From Aporhodopirellula aestuarii (GTDB lineage Bacteria; Planctomycetota; Planctomycetia; Pirellulales; Pirellulaceae), in the NCBI RefSeq assembly GCF_023701485.1, contig NZ_JAMQBK010000042.1:26866-90865 (forward strand): a stretch of 64,000 nucleotides of DNA. The letters run 5' to 3'. The translations under genes were made by a program, and so were the position numbers. This document shows, piece after piece, positions 38,771-48,042 of the stretch (within the stretch, counting starts at the first letter, position 1; every line of letters starts with the position of its first letter). A model generated the notes under the pieces. It was not told where the DNA came from. It made no database searches and was given only the letters and a program-made list of their open reading frames with translations.

Positions 38771-40065
38771 GATTTGCGTCCCCATGACGGTTTGCCGCCG
38801 CGAAGCAGTTCGACGCCCAGCAGCGTCGCTTCGTCGAGCGTTTCATCGCGATGTTGCGCAGGCACGTCGCCGAGCAGCGTCGTCGCGGTGCTGGAGAGTT
38901 CGGGGTGTTCTTCCGTGAACGGCATCAGTTGCACGCTGCCAGACTTGCCCGGCGCGGTGCTTTGATCGGACACTGATGTCGTGGAGCCGGACGTCGATTG
39001 TGACTTGCGAAATTTGTCCGACGCGCGAAGGAAATCGCCGAGAATCGTGTCCTCTTCTCGCCATGACTTCGGATAGTTGCGTGGCGGACGAACCGTCAAA
39101 CGCGTCGTCCACGCGGCGGGATTGCCGTTGCCGTAATCGCGTCGGAGGTTGCGAAGCAGTTCCACGGGGTCACCCACCGAAGTGATCATTTCGGGATCCG
39201 AGAGGGCGACGTCCCAAGCGATGAGCAGGTGACGGCCGCCGTTTTCGTTGGCGAGCGTCGTGACCTTTTGCCCGAGCAGATTGCGAAGGCTGCCGACGCT
39301 CCGGATTTCTTCGGCGTCGATCGTGACGTGGCAGTAGCGGAACCGATCGGATTCCACGCGGTGCACGCGAGCGGTTTGTTCGGCATCAACATCAACGACG
39401 CAGTAGCCGTGGGCGCCGCTTTCGTTGAGACCGCGGCCTTGAGGGGAACCGGGTTGGATCGCGCCGGCGGGAGCACCGCCTTCGATCTCGTTGTAGTTGT
39501 GTGCGCCGCCGAGTGCCCAGTAATCCATCCGGCCCGATGCGAGCGCATCAGCGTCTGCGGCACCGTACCCGACACCAACCGTAAATTCATCGGACGGTTC
39601 GGTTTGGAATCCAGGGACGTGCAATGAAGATCGTCCTTCGCTGCTGCGACCGACGATCGTGCAGACAACGCGGCCGGCCCTTTCGTAAGGAATCGAAAGC
39701 GGCTTGTCGCGGGGGAATAACGTCACGTTGGGCGGCAACGGAACCGCTTCGGGCCATTGTTTCGGATCGTCTGCGATCCCAGCGGCCCAGTAAACGGGAG
39801 TTCCGGCGGCGTGCAGTTTCTCGAAGTTATCGAGTAACAACGACATGCCATGCGGTCCGGCCGCAACCGGATGCAATAAGTCGCCGCTGAGTACAAGAAA
39901 GTCGATGTTATCGGCCAAAGCGGCGTCGAAAACAGCGGCAGCTGCGGCTCGGGGGGCGGTCGCGAGTGCCTCTCGAAGATTCGGTGGCAGTTGATCGAGA
40001 TCCCCCAGCGGTGTTTCTAAATGAAAGTCGCTGGCGTGGATAAAGCGAAAAGATTCTCCCGGCAT
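38767..40065 (-). CDS. YhaO-like metallophosphoesterase, catalytic site degenerate
   Basis: 432 residues, the expected SbcD/Mre11-type partner of the YhaN-like ATPase and coupled to it. The fold is recognisable: 'FIHASDFHLETPL' (D13, H15) and 'FLVLSGDLLHP' (D62) are intact. The next three metal/catalytic motifs are not. The GNHD box reads GIAD (96-99), the following 'LHG' position reads 'VGYGAA', and GHxH reads GGAH (186-189). Nuclease activity is therefore doubtful. It may bind DNA or scaffold the ATPase. The C-terminal ~110 residues contain a Ser/Thr-rich linker and a short conserved-looking helix. The start at 40065 aligns with the family. Confidence 0.8.
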   Translation of the reverse strand: MPGESFRFIHASDFHLETPLGDLDQLPPNLREALATAPRAAAAAVFDAALADNIDFLVLSGDLLHPVAAGPHGMSLLLDNFEKLHAAGTPVYWAAGIADDPKQWPEAVPLPPNVTLFPRDKPLSIPYERAGRVVCTIVGRSSEGRSSLHVPGFQTEPSDEFTVGVGYGAADADALASGRMDYWALGGAHNYNEIEGGAPAGAIQPGSPQGRGLNESGAHGYCVVDVDAEQTARVHRVESDRFRYCHVTIDAEEIRSVGSLRNLLGQKVTTLANENGGRHLLIAWDVALSDPEMITSVGDPVELLRNLRRDYGNGNPAAWTTRLTVRPPRNYPKSWREEDTILGDFLRASDKFRKSQSTSGSTTSVSDQSTAPGKSGSVQLMPFTEEHPELSSTATTLLGDVPAQHRDETLDEATLLGVELLRGGKPSWGRKS

Positions 40066-40294
40066 CGTTTCCTCCCTGAAAACGTCGAAATGGCATCCTG
40101 CCGTGAAACTTTAGCGAATCACCCAAAATTACGCAAAATCAATTTGCGGGAAACTCGTTTAAGTTTCCAAACGCCTGTTTGAAAGCTTGTTTCACACCTT
40201 CGGTGGCGCATGAAATGGCCTCGCTATCGGTGATTGAACACCGGATACCGAGGCCTATGAACGCTGAATTGCTTGCGTGAGCTGCCTATCTTGC

Positions 40295-41214
40295 TCAGTT
40301 CAGCAGCTTTTCCATCAAGAACTCGTTTTGGCTTTTGTATTTGGTCTGCGAGGTTCCAGGGATCGCCAAATGGCAATCTTGACCGACGCTATCGGCTTTT
40401 TCTTTCATTTTGACGCCGTAGACCGGGTGATGGATTCCGTGCCCCGCGTGCTTGGACGGTAACGTCATGTCGCCGCTGTAGGACATGAACAGCGGCGGGT
40501 CATCGTCGCTGACATAATTGAACGGTGAAAACTCGACGTAGAATCGTGGTGTTTGTCGTAGTTTTCCAACGCACCCTCGATCGTCGGTTCGCCAACCGCC
40601 ATGTTGATCATGCGATGCTGCAAGACGTTCGGGCCTAGCCAACCTTCGATCACTTTCGGGTCGATGGACGTTTGTCCGCCGGTCACGGCAGCGGCCGTCA
40701 CCCGTGTCGATTCACGTGCGATCGGATCGGAGGAATCAGGGTCGGCGAGGTCGTCATGGCACAACAACCACATCGATGTGCAGGCACCTGCTGATCCGCC
40801 GGTCAACGCGATGCGGTCTTTGCGGATGTTCCACTCATCGGCTTTACTGCGGATGAACTGAATCGCTCGCGCCGCATCATGAACGGGGGCAGGCAAAGGG
40901 GCTTCGCCGGTCAATCGGTAATTGATCGATGCGTAAGAGATGCCTTTGTCGAGGAACGGTTTCACATCGGCGTCACGTCGCGCCTTATCACCGGCTACCC
41001 AGCCACCGCCATGGATGTACACCAACAATGGGCGTGGGCCGTCACCTTCGGCCTGCCAGAAATCGATGACTTGCATTTCGTGCTCGCCGTACGCGACGTT
41101 CGCAAACGTCGGTGCGATCTGAGGTTGCGGGGTCTGCTTTTTATCTTGACCAACCAAACCGGTGGCGGATAAAGCGACGCACAAAATGGACAAGCAAACG
41201 ACGTTCTTTTTCAT
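40295..41214 (-). pseudogene. Alpha/beta-hydrolase esterase, frameshifted
   Basis: The 5' part (41214 to ~40550) encodes a signal peptide, the oxyanion motif 'YIHGGGWVAGDK' and the nucleophile 'GGSAGACTSM' of a hormone-sensitive-lipase-like esterase. Near 40545-40565 the reading shifts: one frame gives 'ENYDKHHD', while the adjacent frame continues the family as 'FYVEFSPFNYVSDDDPPLFM' and 'GHGIHHPVYG', with the acid and His of the triad, to a stop at 40295. A single-base insertion or deletion therefore separates the nucleophile from the rest. Either the gene is recently inactivated or the sequence has an error here; the downstream frame is undecayed, which favours recent or artefactual. Confidence 0.75.
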
Positions 41215-41307
41215 GGGGGCTCTCTAGGTGAAGACGCAACGGGTAGCCGATCGTGCGTAACGATTCGCTACAGACGCCGAGATTGTAACGCGTCGCCAGA
41301 GACGAAT

Positions 41308-42543
41308 CTAATGGCTCGGTTGCTTGAGCGTTGGGAGCGCGGTTTTGATGGCGATTGTAAAAACCATCAGTCCGAACGCCCAAATGCCAACAGTGACTTT
41401 CCACTCCAGTTGGCTGGGAACGTACTCGACGATCTCGTGCAGCGTGCTGGGGATGAAGCCGGGGATGATCAGGCCCATGCCTTTCTCGATCCATGTTCCC
41501 ACAAATGCCATCGCGCAAGCCGCAATCAAAAGCGGTCGCCACCGCTCGGATAAAATCCCTGACCATAAAAACAGCAACGCGGCGGTGACGTTCAGACCGA
41601 TCGCCGTCCATGTCCACGGAACCAACGCAGTTTTTCCATGCAGCCCAAAGAAGAGGTATTTGGCCGCACTTGCGTGAGATCCACCCGTGTAAAATTCCGT
41701 GAATAACTCAGACGCCACCATCAGCAAGTTGATCAAAATCGTGACGCGGATGATTTTAGTGAGCGTGGCGATCGGTTGCTCCAGGCCGGTGACGCCCGTC
41801 AAACGTTTGATCATGATCATCGAGACGATGATGAATGCCGGTCCAGAAACAAACGCCGACGCCAGAAAACGTGGTGCGAGCAATGCGGTATTCCAAAAAG
41901 GCCGGCCGCCCAGCCCGCAGTAGAGGAACGCGGTCACGGTGTGAATCGAAATCGCCCACACGATCGAAATCATCACAAACGGCACGTACCACACCGGATT
42001 CGGACGGTGGCCAAGGAATCGCATGTAGAGCAAGTAGCCGCAGATATGCAAATTCAAAACGAGATAGCCGTTGAGGACGATCACGTCCCAGGTCAGCATC
42101 GAGATCGGAAAATTGAATTTGCCGATGCCCGGAATCAGGTGCCAGAATCGATCCGGTCGCCCCAGGTCGGCGACGACAAACATCAGGCACATCACGATCG
42201 CGGCGACCGCTAGCAACTCGCCGATGATGACGACGTCGTGCATCTTGCGGTCATGGTACAGGTACGCGGGGATGACCATCATCACGCCTCCGGCAGCCAG
42301 GCCGACCATGAACGTGAAGTTAGCGATGTACAATCCCCAACTCACTTGGTCGGTCATGTTGGTTCCCACCATCCCGCCAGCAACCTGGTTTGCCCACGCA
42401 TTGGCGCCGACCAAAAAAATGGCCGTCAACATGGTCATCCAGGCGTAAAAGCCGAACGATCCCTCGGTCGCCAACCATAACGAACGCCCGATGAATTTCG
42501 GGTAGCTCGAGATGTGGTTCTGTTTGGTCGCGGTATTGCTCAT
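41308..42543 (-). CDS. NrfD/PsrC-family membrane quinol-interacting subunit
   Basis: 411 residues with about ten membrane helices. It belongs to the NrfD/PsrC/DsrP group of integral membrane subunits that exchange electrons between the quinone pool and periplasmic Fe-S proteins. Landmarks are 'MVGLAAGGVMMVIPAYLYH', 'VVADLGRPDRFWHLIPG', 'SMLTWDVIVLNGYL' and 'GLGGRPFWNTALLAPRF'. It is the last gene of a three-gene minus-strand unit (tetraheme cytochrome, four-cluster ferredoxin, NrfD) divergent from the nap genes. By position it probably supplies or takes electrons for nitrate reduction in place of NapC; this is inference. Confidence 0.9.
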   Translation of the reverse strand: MSNTATKQNHISSYPKFIGRSLWLATEGSFGFYAWMTMLTAIFLVGANAWANQVAGGMVGTNMTDQVSWGLYIANFTFMVGLAAGGVMMVIPAYLYHDRKMHDVVIIGELLAVAAIVMCLMFVVADLGRPDRFWHLIPGIGKFNFPISMLTWDVIVLNGYLVLNLHICGYLLYMRFLGHRPNPVWYVPFVMISIVWAISIHTVTAFLYCGLGGRPFWNTALLAPRFLASAFVSGPAFIIVSMIMIKRLTGVTGLEQPIATLTKIIRVTILINLLMVASELFTEFYTGGSHASAAKYLFFGLHGKTALVPWTWTAIGLNVTAALLFLWSGILSERWRPLLIAACAMAFVGTWIEKGMGLIIPGFIPSTLHEIVEYVPSQLEWKVTVGIWAFGLMVFTIAIKTALPTLKQPSH

Positions 42544-42623
42544 GATGATTTCGCGGGGAACAGCAATGAGTTGAGTGATTGAGTCATGCGAACGATCCTA
42601 CGTGGTAGGAATCGCGGTGTGGG

Positions 42624-43553
42624 CTAGTCGAAGTAGTAGAAGAACGCGGGCTTGGTACCGAGTTCTTCCTTGAGGATGTAGACGCGTTTGTTCTCGAGGA
42701 TCCAGCGGATGTTGGAGTCCTTGTCGAGGATGTTGCCGAACACGCGAGCGCCCGTCGGGCAGGCTTCCAAGCACGCGGGTAATTTTCCTTTGCGTGTTCG
42801 GTGCAGGCAGTAGGTGCACTTTTCAACCACGCCGACTGGCCGAACGCGGTTACTGAGATAGCCTTGGTTTGGGTTGATTTCTTCCGCCGGAATTTCGGGC
42901 GCTTTCCAGTTGAATCGTCGCGCGTGATAGGGGCAGGCCGCTTCGCAATACCGGCAACCGATGCACCAGTTGTAGTCAACGACAACGATGCCATCCTCTT
43001 CCTTCCAGGTCGCCTTGACCGGGCAAACGTCGACACACGGTGGTTCATCGCACTGCTGGCATTGGACCGGCAAGTAAAACTTGTCGTCCTTCGGGACCGC
43101 GCCCGTATAAGTCGTCGAACCTTGCTCCATATCCATCGTGCCCTTGGGCATTTCGATGACACGAATGTAGGACTGGTTGGTGGCACGGTCGTGGTTGTTT
43201 TCTTTGTGACACGCCTCGACGCATTTGCCGTTGCCGTTGCAAACGCTCAGATTGATCGCATAGACAAACTTGGTCCCAGGAATCGGTCGGTCGTCAGAGA
43301 TTTTGACGTCGACACCGTGTTTTTCCTTGGCTTCGGCCTCCAATCGGGCGATCACGTCGGTTTTCTGTTCCGGCGACAATTCCGTGTAATGCTGCTGCAT
43401 GAACTCCGCCGCCGTGGTGTTCTTGGCGGCTTGACGCAGCGGTGAGACGGCGGCGACAAATGCGGCCGCGCCTAGCGTGGCAAAGCCGCCTTTGACGGCA
43501 GCCCGACGTGAAAAGTTCTCGACGATCGGAAGGCTCGGTTTCGACGTTTCCAT
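42624..43553 (-). CDS. Periplasmic four-cluster ferredoxin (NrfC/DsrO-like)
   Basis: 309 residues. The N-terminus has a twin-arginine-like signal ('FSRRAAVKGGFATLGAAAF'). Four [4Fe-4S] motifs follow: 'CNGNGKCVEAC', 'CQQCDEPPCVDVCP', 'CIGCRYCEAACPYHA' and 'CTYCLHRTRKGKLPACLEACP'. This is the standard iron-sulfur partner of NrfD-type membrane proteins and lies between the cytochrome and NrfD genes. It would pass electrons between the NrfD quinone site and the tetraheme cytochrome. Confidence 0.92.
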   Translation of the reverse strand: METSKPSLPIVENFSRRAAVKGGFATLGAAAFVAAVSPLRQAAKNTTAAEFMQQHYTELSPEQKTDVIARLEAEAKEKHGVDVKISDDRPIPGTKFVYAINLSVCNGNGKCVEACHKENNHDRATNQSYIRVIEMPKGTMDMEQGSTTYTGAVPKDDKFYLPVQCQQCDEPPCVDVCPVKATWKEEDGIVVVDYNWCIGCRYCEAACPYHARRFNWKAPEIPAEEINPNQGYLSNRVRPVGVVEKCTYCLHRTRKGKLPACLEACPTGARVFGNILDKDSNIRWILENKRVYILKEELGTKPAFFYYFD

Positions 43554-43664
43554 CTGGTTGTCTCGGGTTGGGGAACCAAGCGTGAGGTTGCGGGAAATGA
43601 TGTGGTGGTTGAGTCAGGCGGCGAGGGTTTCGACTGCCGGTCGCGGCCAAAAAAGCATCACGTT

Positions 43665-44351
43665 TTAATGGTCGTCGGAATCGGTATGCGGCATGTTAAA
43701 GCGGTCCTTCGGTTTGAAGTCCACGATCATCTTGGGGAACGCCGGTGCGTGCGGATCATGGCAATCGACGCAGTTGTTCTTGACTTGCGGACCACGCGAT
43801 AAATCCCAGAACCCGTTTATTCCACCATGAGCCCCGTGGGCAAACGAAGTCGCTTGGGGGCCATGGCATTGGGAGCACAGCGTCATCACGTCGCTGTAAT
43901 CAACCCGCGTCCCGTCGGCTAATCGTAATGAGTCGGCATCGTCCGGGTTGTGGCACGAATAGCACGCGATCGTACCGTGGTTGAATTGCATGCCCTGATG
44001 AAACTCGTCGAGCGTCGTGGCGTTGCGATTTTGAAAGGCAGGGGGGCGAACGCTGTGGCAAGTCGAACACGCGACCGTGCCGCTACGGCCCTGTGGATCG
44101 CTGCCCGCTAATTCGATGCGAGGTGGTCCGTCGGGGCGGCGAATGGTGACCGTGTAGGTTGGCGATTTGGGACGAGCGGGAGCCTGCGTCGCCGACTCAG
44201 CCAACAAGGCATTTGCCGGTGCAGACTCGTCGTCAGCAGCAATCACGTCGGAGTTCTGATCCAATGGAGTAACCAAAGCAGCGATCACCATGGATGCGAT
44301 CAAGCTGACGAAAATCAAACTTGTGATTCGAGGCATCAATTTTCTGTCCAA
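43665..44351 (-). CDS. Tetraheme c-type cytochrome
   Basis: 228 residues with an N-terminal signal or anchor helix (~8-28), an Ala/Pro spacer, and four CxxCH motifs: 'CSTCHSV', 'CYSCHNP', 'CSQCHGP' and 'CVDCHDP'. Extra His residues ('FNHGTIAC', 'FAHGAHGG') could be distal ligands. It leads the cytochrome-ferredoxin-NrfD unit and faces napD with only ~35 nt between, so the promoters must overlap the coding starts. The start could be 44351 or 44336 (second Met). It is not NapC/NrfH-like in size or membrane anchoring. Its partner is probably NapB or the ferredoxin. Confidence 0.88.
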   Translation of the reverse strand: MDRKLMPRITSLIFVSLIASMVIAALVTPLDQNSDVIAADDESAPANALLAESATQAPARPKSPTYTVTIRRPDGPPRIELAGSDPQGRSGTVACSTCHSVRPPAFQNRNATTLDEFHQGMQFNHGTIACYSCHNPDDADSLRLADGTRVDYSDVMTLCSQCHGPQATSFAHGAHGGINGFWDLSRGPQVKNNCVDCHDPHAPAFPKMIVDFKPKDRFNMPHTDSDDH

Positions 44352-44385
44352 AACAAGGTTCCCCTGACGGCTCTAATTGTATACC

Positions 44386-44712
44386 ATGGGGTGCATGTTG
44401 TTGGGAACTGCAATTCCCACAAAAGACACACTCTTTTCTGAAAGCCTAACACAAGTGCCAGTCAGCGGGCTCGTCGTCACGTTTCAAACTCCGGTAGATC
44501 AGTACCGGGAGACGATCGAATTATTGAGAGCGGTACCTGAAATCGAAACAGGTGAGTTCAAAAACGGTAAGCTTGCGATTGTCGTGGATTCTGAAACACG
44601 GCATCGCGATCAAGAGATTTGGGATTCGGTTCGGCAAATGCCAGGGGTCATCGACTTGGCCGTCGCTTTCGTCGGTTTCGATGACGATCAAAATCACACG
44701 AGGGATGAATGA
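44386..44712 (+). CDS. napD: NapD-like chaperone for nitrate reductase maturation
   Basis: NapD binds the Tat signal of NapA and holds it until the molybdenum cofactor is loaded. The core 'VSGLVVTF...LLRAVPEIETGEFKNGKLAIVVD...MPGVIDLAVAFVGFDDD' fits the small ferredoxin-like NapD fold, with the typical GKL strand and PGV turn. ATG 44386, ATG 44395 and GTG 44455 are all possible starts; the last would give ~85 residues, the family's usual length. TATACC at 44380-44385 could be a -10 box, which would favour the later starts. The stop overlaps the napA ATG. Confidence 0.8.
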   Translation: MGCMLLGTAIPTKDTLFSESLTQVPVSGLVVTFQTPVDQYRETIELLRAVPEIETGEFKNGKLAIVVDSETRHRDQEIWDSVRQMPGVIDLAVAFVGFDDDQNHTRDE

Positions 44713-47153
44713 TGGATGCGAAACGCCGGAGTTTTTTAAAATCAACCGCGATGGCGGCGGCCTGTTCGATGGTGACGAGCGAAGCCGGATTTTCATTGCC
44801 GGTGCTCAGCGCCGATGACGGTCTACCCGATGGCGATGGTCTCACGTGGAACAAAGCCCCGTGTCGTTTTTGCGGAACCGGTTGCCATGTGCAGGTCGGT
44901 GTCGAAGACGGCCGCGTCGTTGCGATTGCCGGTGACAAAGCCGCTGATGTGAACAAGGGATTGCTGTGCGTGAAAGGTTATCATGTGGGAGGCATCCTGT
45001 ACGGCAAAGATCGGTTGACCAAACCGCTGCTTCGTAAGGATGGCAAGCTCACCGAAATCGAATGGGACGACGCGATCGATATCGTTGCCAAGCGAATCAT
45101 GGATGCGCCGGACAAATTCGCTTTCTATGGCAGCGGTCAGTGGACAATCCCAGAAGGCTTCGCCGCTCAGAAATTCATGAAGGGTGGGCTCGGCAACAAT
45201 CACATCGACCCGAACGCGCGTTTGTGCATGGCGTCCGCGGTAACGGGATTCTTGGCGACGTATGGCGTCGACGAACCGGCGGGGTGTTACGCCGACCTCG
45301 ATGAGTGTGACGTGTTAATCACGTGGGGGAACAACCCTGCCGAAATGCACCCGGTGCTGTTTTCTCGAGTGACGGACCGGCGTTCCCGTGGCGAAACCGT
45401 TCGCATCATCGACATCGGAACGCGACGAACGAGAACGACCGATGCGGCCAACGATTACCTGGAAATGCAGCCGCACGGTGATGTGGCAATCTCGTTGGGG
45501 ATCATGCATTTATTGATTCAGAACGAAAACTACGACAAATCATTCGTTGAGAATTTTTGCAACTTCCGGGGTGCCGAAGCGGATACCCCAACGTTGCAAG
45601 GTGAAGCGATCAGCGAAGAAGACTTTCGCAAACGGATTGCGAAGTACACGCCCGAGCACGTCGAAGAACTGTCTGGCGTCCCGGCGGACAAGATTCGCAT
45701 GCTCGCCGAACTGTTCGCAAACCGTGAAATCCGCATCACGTCGTTGTGGTGCATGGGGATGAATCAACACACGATGGGAACCGCGATCAACTCGCTCGTT
45801 CACGGAGTGCACCTGCTCAGTGGTCACTTCGGTCGCCCTGGAGACGCGCCGACGAGTCTTACCGGGCAACCGTCCGCGTGTGGAACCGTTCGCGAAGTCG
45901 GAACGTTGGCGCACGCGTTACCCGGCGGCCGTGTGGTTGCCAAACCCGAGCATCGGGCACAGTGCGAAGAAATGTGGAACGTGCGTGAGGGTAGCATCAA
46001 TCCCGAGCCCGGCTATCACACGGTAAAGATGTTTGAACAGTTCACCAAACCGACATCCGAAGGCGGTGACATCAACACGCTGTTTGTGCAGGTGACCAAT
46101 CCGGGGCAGACGCTGCCAAACTTGAACGCACTGTTCAACAGCAAGGATGGGCTTGAGGACAAATTCTTGATTGTCTCGGAAGTCTACCCGACTGCGACCA
46201 CCAGGCTCGCCGATTTGATTTTGCCCGCTGCATTGTGGGTGGAGAAAAACGGCATGTTCGGCAATAGCGAGCGTCGGACACAGCAGTGGTTCAAGATGGT
46301 CGATCCGCCCGGGGAAGCTCGCGATGACTGTTGGATGACGATCGCGATCGCTCATCGGCTATTCGAGCTCGGCCATGAAGGGATGAAGAACAAAGACGGT
46401 GAATTCATTTTCGCGGTCAAGGATGAGAACGGCAAAGAAATCCCGGTTTGGGAATTCGAGCACTACTACGACACCAATGTCGACAAGCATTTGTTCGAAG
46501 AGTATCGAGCGTTCACGACGATGAAGCACAAGAACCTCGCGCCATATGATGAATATGTCGCCGCGCGAGGCCTGCGGTGGCCCGTCGTTGAACAGTCTGA
46601 TGGTTCATGGCGGGAAACCAAGTTCCGGTTTGCAGCATTCGACGATCCGTTCGTCGCCGAAGGGCAAGAGTTTGAGTTCTATCATTCGTCCTCCAATGAT
46701 GGGCGTGCCCAGATCTGGTTCCATGAATACGCTCCGCCCCCGGAAATGCCCGACGATGAGTATCCGTTCTGGTTGTGCACGGGACGTGTGCTCGAGCACT
46801 GGCACACCGGGACGATGACGCGGCGCGTCTCGCAACTCAGCCGTGCGATGCCGACGTCCTACGTCGAGATGCATGCCGAAGATGCTCAGGCGGCCAACAT
46901 TCGCCAAGGCGAAACGGTTGTCATCGAATCTCGCCGTGGTGTTTGTGAATTGCCGGTTTGGATCGATGGTCGCGGACGTCCGCCTCGTGGCACGATTTTT
47001 GTACCGTTTTTTGACGAGACGAAACTCATCAATAACTGCACGCTCGAGGCTCATGACCCGTTCTCCAAACAACCCGATTACAAGAAGTGCGCCGTGAGGG
47101 TTGTCAAAAAGTCGACGGCGAAAGCGAACGCAACCGAGATGGTGCATTCATGA
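44709..47153 (+). CDS. napA: Periplasmic nitrate reductase catalytic subunit
   Basis: Reduces nitrate to nitrite in the periplasm. The 814-residue molybdopterin oxidoreductase begins with a twin-arginine signal ('KRRSFLKSTAMAAA'). The [4Fe-4S] cluster ligands are C52, C55, C59 and C87, followed by the electron-relay Lys89 ('CVKGYHV'). The Mo-ligating Cys173 lies in 'NARLCMASAVTGF', a signature of the NapA branch. 'WGNNPAEMHPVLFSR' and 'GRVLEHWHTGTMTRR' bind the cofactor. Length and motifs indicate an active enzyme. The gene is ATGA-coupled to napD upstream and napB downstream. Confidence 0.96.
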   Translation: MMDAKRRSFLKSTAMAAACSMVTSEAGFSLPVLSADDGLPDGDGLTWNKAPCRFCGTGCHVQVGVEDGRVVAIAGDKAADVNKGLLCVKGYHVGGILYGKDRLTKPLLRKDGKLTEIEWDDAIDIVAKRIMDAPDKFAFYGSGQWTIPEGFAAQKFMKGGLGNNHIDPNARLCMASAVTGFLATYGVDEPAGCYADLDECDVLITWGNNPAEMHPVLFSRVTDRRSRGETVRIIDIGTRRTRTTDAANDYLEMQPHGDVAISLGIMHLLIQNENYDKSFVENFCNFRGAEADTPTLQGEAISEEDFRKRIAKYTPEHVEELSGVPADKIRMLAELFANREIRITSLWCMGMNQHTMGTAINSLVHGVHLLSGHFGRPGDAPTSLTGQPSACGTVREVGTLAHALPGGRVVAKPEHRAQCEEMWNVREGSINPEPGYHTVKMFEQFTKPTSEGGDINTLFVQVTNPGQTLPNLNALFNSKDGLEDKFLIVSEVYPTATTRLADLILPAALWVEKNGMFGNSERRTQQWFKMVDPPGEARDDCWMTIAIAHRLFELGHEGMKNKDGEFIFAVKDENGKEIPVWEFEHYYDTNVDKHLFEEYRAFTTMKHKNLAPYDEYVAARGLRWPVVEQSDGSWRETKFRFAAFDDPFVAEGQEFEFYHSSSNDGRAQIWFHEYAPPPEMPDDEYPFWLCTGRVLEHWHTGTMTRRVSQLSRAMPTSYVEMHAEDAQAANIRQGETVVIESRRGVCELPVWIDGRGRPPRGTIFVPFFDETKLINNCTLEAHDPFSKQPDYKKCAVRVVKKSTAKANATEMVHS

Positions 47154-47941
47154 ACAAGCGAATCACGACCGTATTTCTCTCGCTCGTCATCGCCATCGCC
47201 GCAGTCGGTTATTTCGTCGGCATCGGAGACGGTGTCCCCGTGCCCGACGGATTTCATGATTCGCCGCTGGCCGATCGGGAATTGAATCAGACCGGCGGGG
47301 ATGCAAAACTGATCGAAGCGGTCAGCTACGCCGAGATTGCGGGGACTCAGATGGGGCCGACCCAATCGTGGCAAATGGTCCCCAAGACGCTGCCGACTAG
47401 GTCCTATGATTTGTTCGCTGAGATCAAGCCGAGCGAAGAAGAGAAGTTGGCGTCGAGTCAAACCCGTTCGTCACGTCGCGCGTACAACGGAGCGCCGCCG
47501 GTCATCCCGCATGCGATCGAGAACACGACTGATGCGGCTTGCTACGCGTGTCACAGCAACGGCATGAAGATGGGTAATCTCAAAGCCAGCGTGATGTCGC
47601 ATCAGTTCCTTGCCAACTGTACCCAGTGTCATGCGCCGATGGCCCCGGCACCGTTTCGAGACGTGGACGCGAGTGTGAATACGACGTTTGTCGGTTTGCC
47701 GGCACCCAAAGCCGGCAAGCGGGCCTACCCGGGTGCACCGCCCACGATTCCACACTCGCAGTGGATGCGCGAAAACTGCCTCGCGTGTCACGGAGGTGGT
47801 AACGGTTGGGCGGGGATGGAATCGACGCACCCCTGGCGAACGAACTGTACGCAGTGTCACGCTCCCTCGGCATCGCTCGACCAAGCGGTCGCGTCGGACA
47901 CGATTCCCATGCTGCCACCATTGGAAGTTGTTGGAGAGTGA
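47150..47941 (+). CDS. napB: NapB-like cytochrome, duplicated to four hemes
   Basis: The electron donor subunit for NapA; 263 residues with an N-terminal signal/anchor. Ordinary NapB has two hemes. Here the diheme unit occurs twice: 'AYNGAPPVIPH' (to H121) with CYACH (131-135) and CTQCH (157-161), then 'AYPGAPPTIPH' (to H202) with CLACH (210-214) and CTQCH (233-237), each followed by HAP. Each unit also keeps a middle His (H151, H227) suited to be a distal ligand. Residues 60-105 hold the usual NapB N-terminal arm ('AGTQMGPTQSWQMVP'). The start ATG at 47150 overlaps the napA stop. Confidence 0.9.
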   Translation: MNKRITTVFLSLVIAIAAVGYFVGIGDGVPVPDGFHDSPLADRELNQTGGDAKLIEAVSYAEIAGTQMGPTQSWQMVPKTLPTRSYDLFAEIKPSEEEKLASSQTRSSRRAYNGAPPVIPHAIENTTDAACYACHSNGMKMGNLKASVMSHQFLANCTQCHAPMAPAPFRDVDASVNTTFVGLPAPKAGKRAYPGAPPTIPHSQWMRENCLACHGGGNGWAGMESTHPWRTNCTQCHAPSASLDQAVASDTIPMLPPLEVVGE

Positions 47942-48042
47942 GAACAGGCTCGGAAAGCGATAGCAAAGGCGAACCGAATTTCGCGAAGCGAATTTGGCGG
48001 TCATGCGTTCGGTTCTTGAATTGCTGTTCGCCGGTTCGTTTC

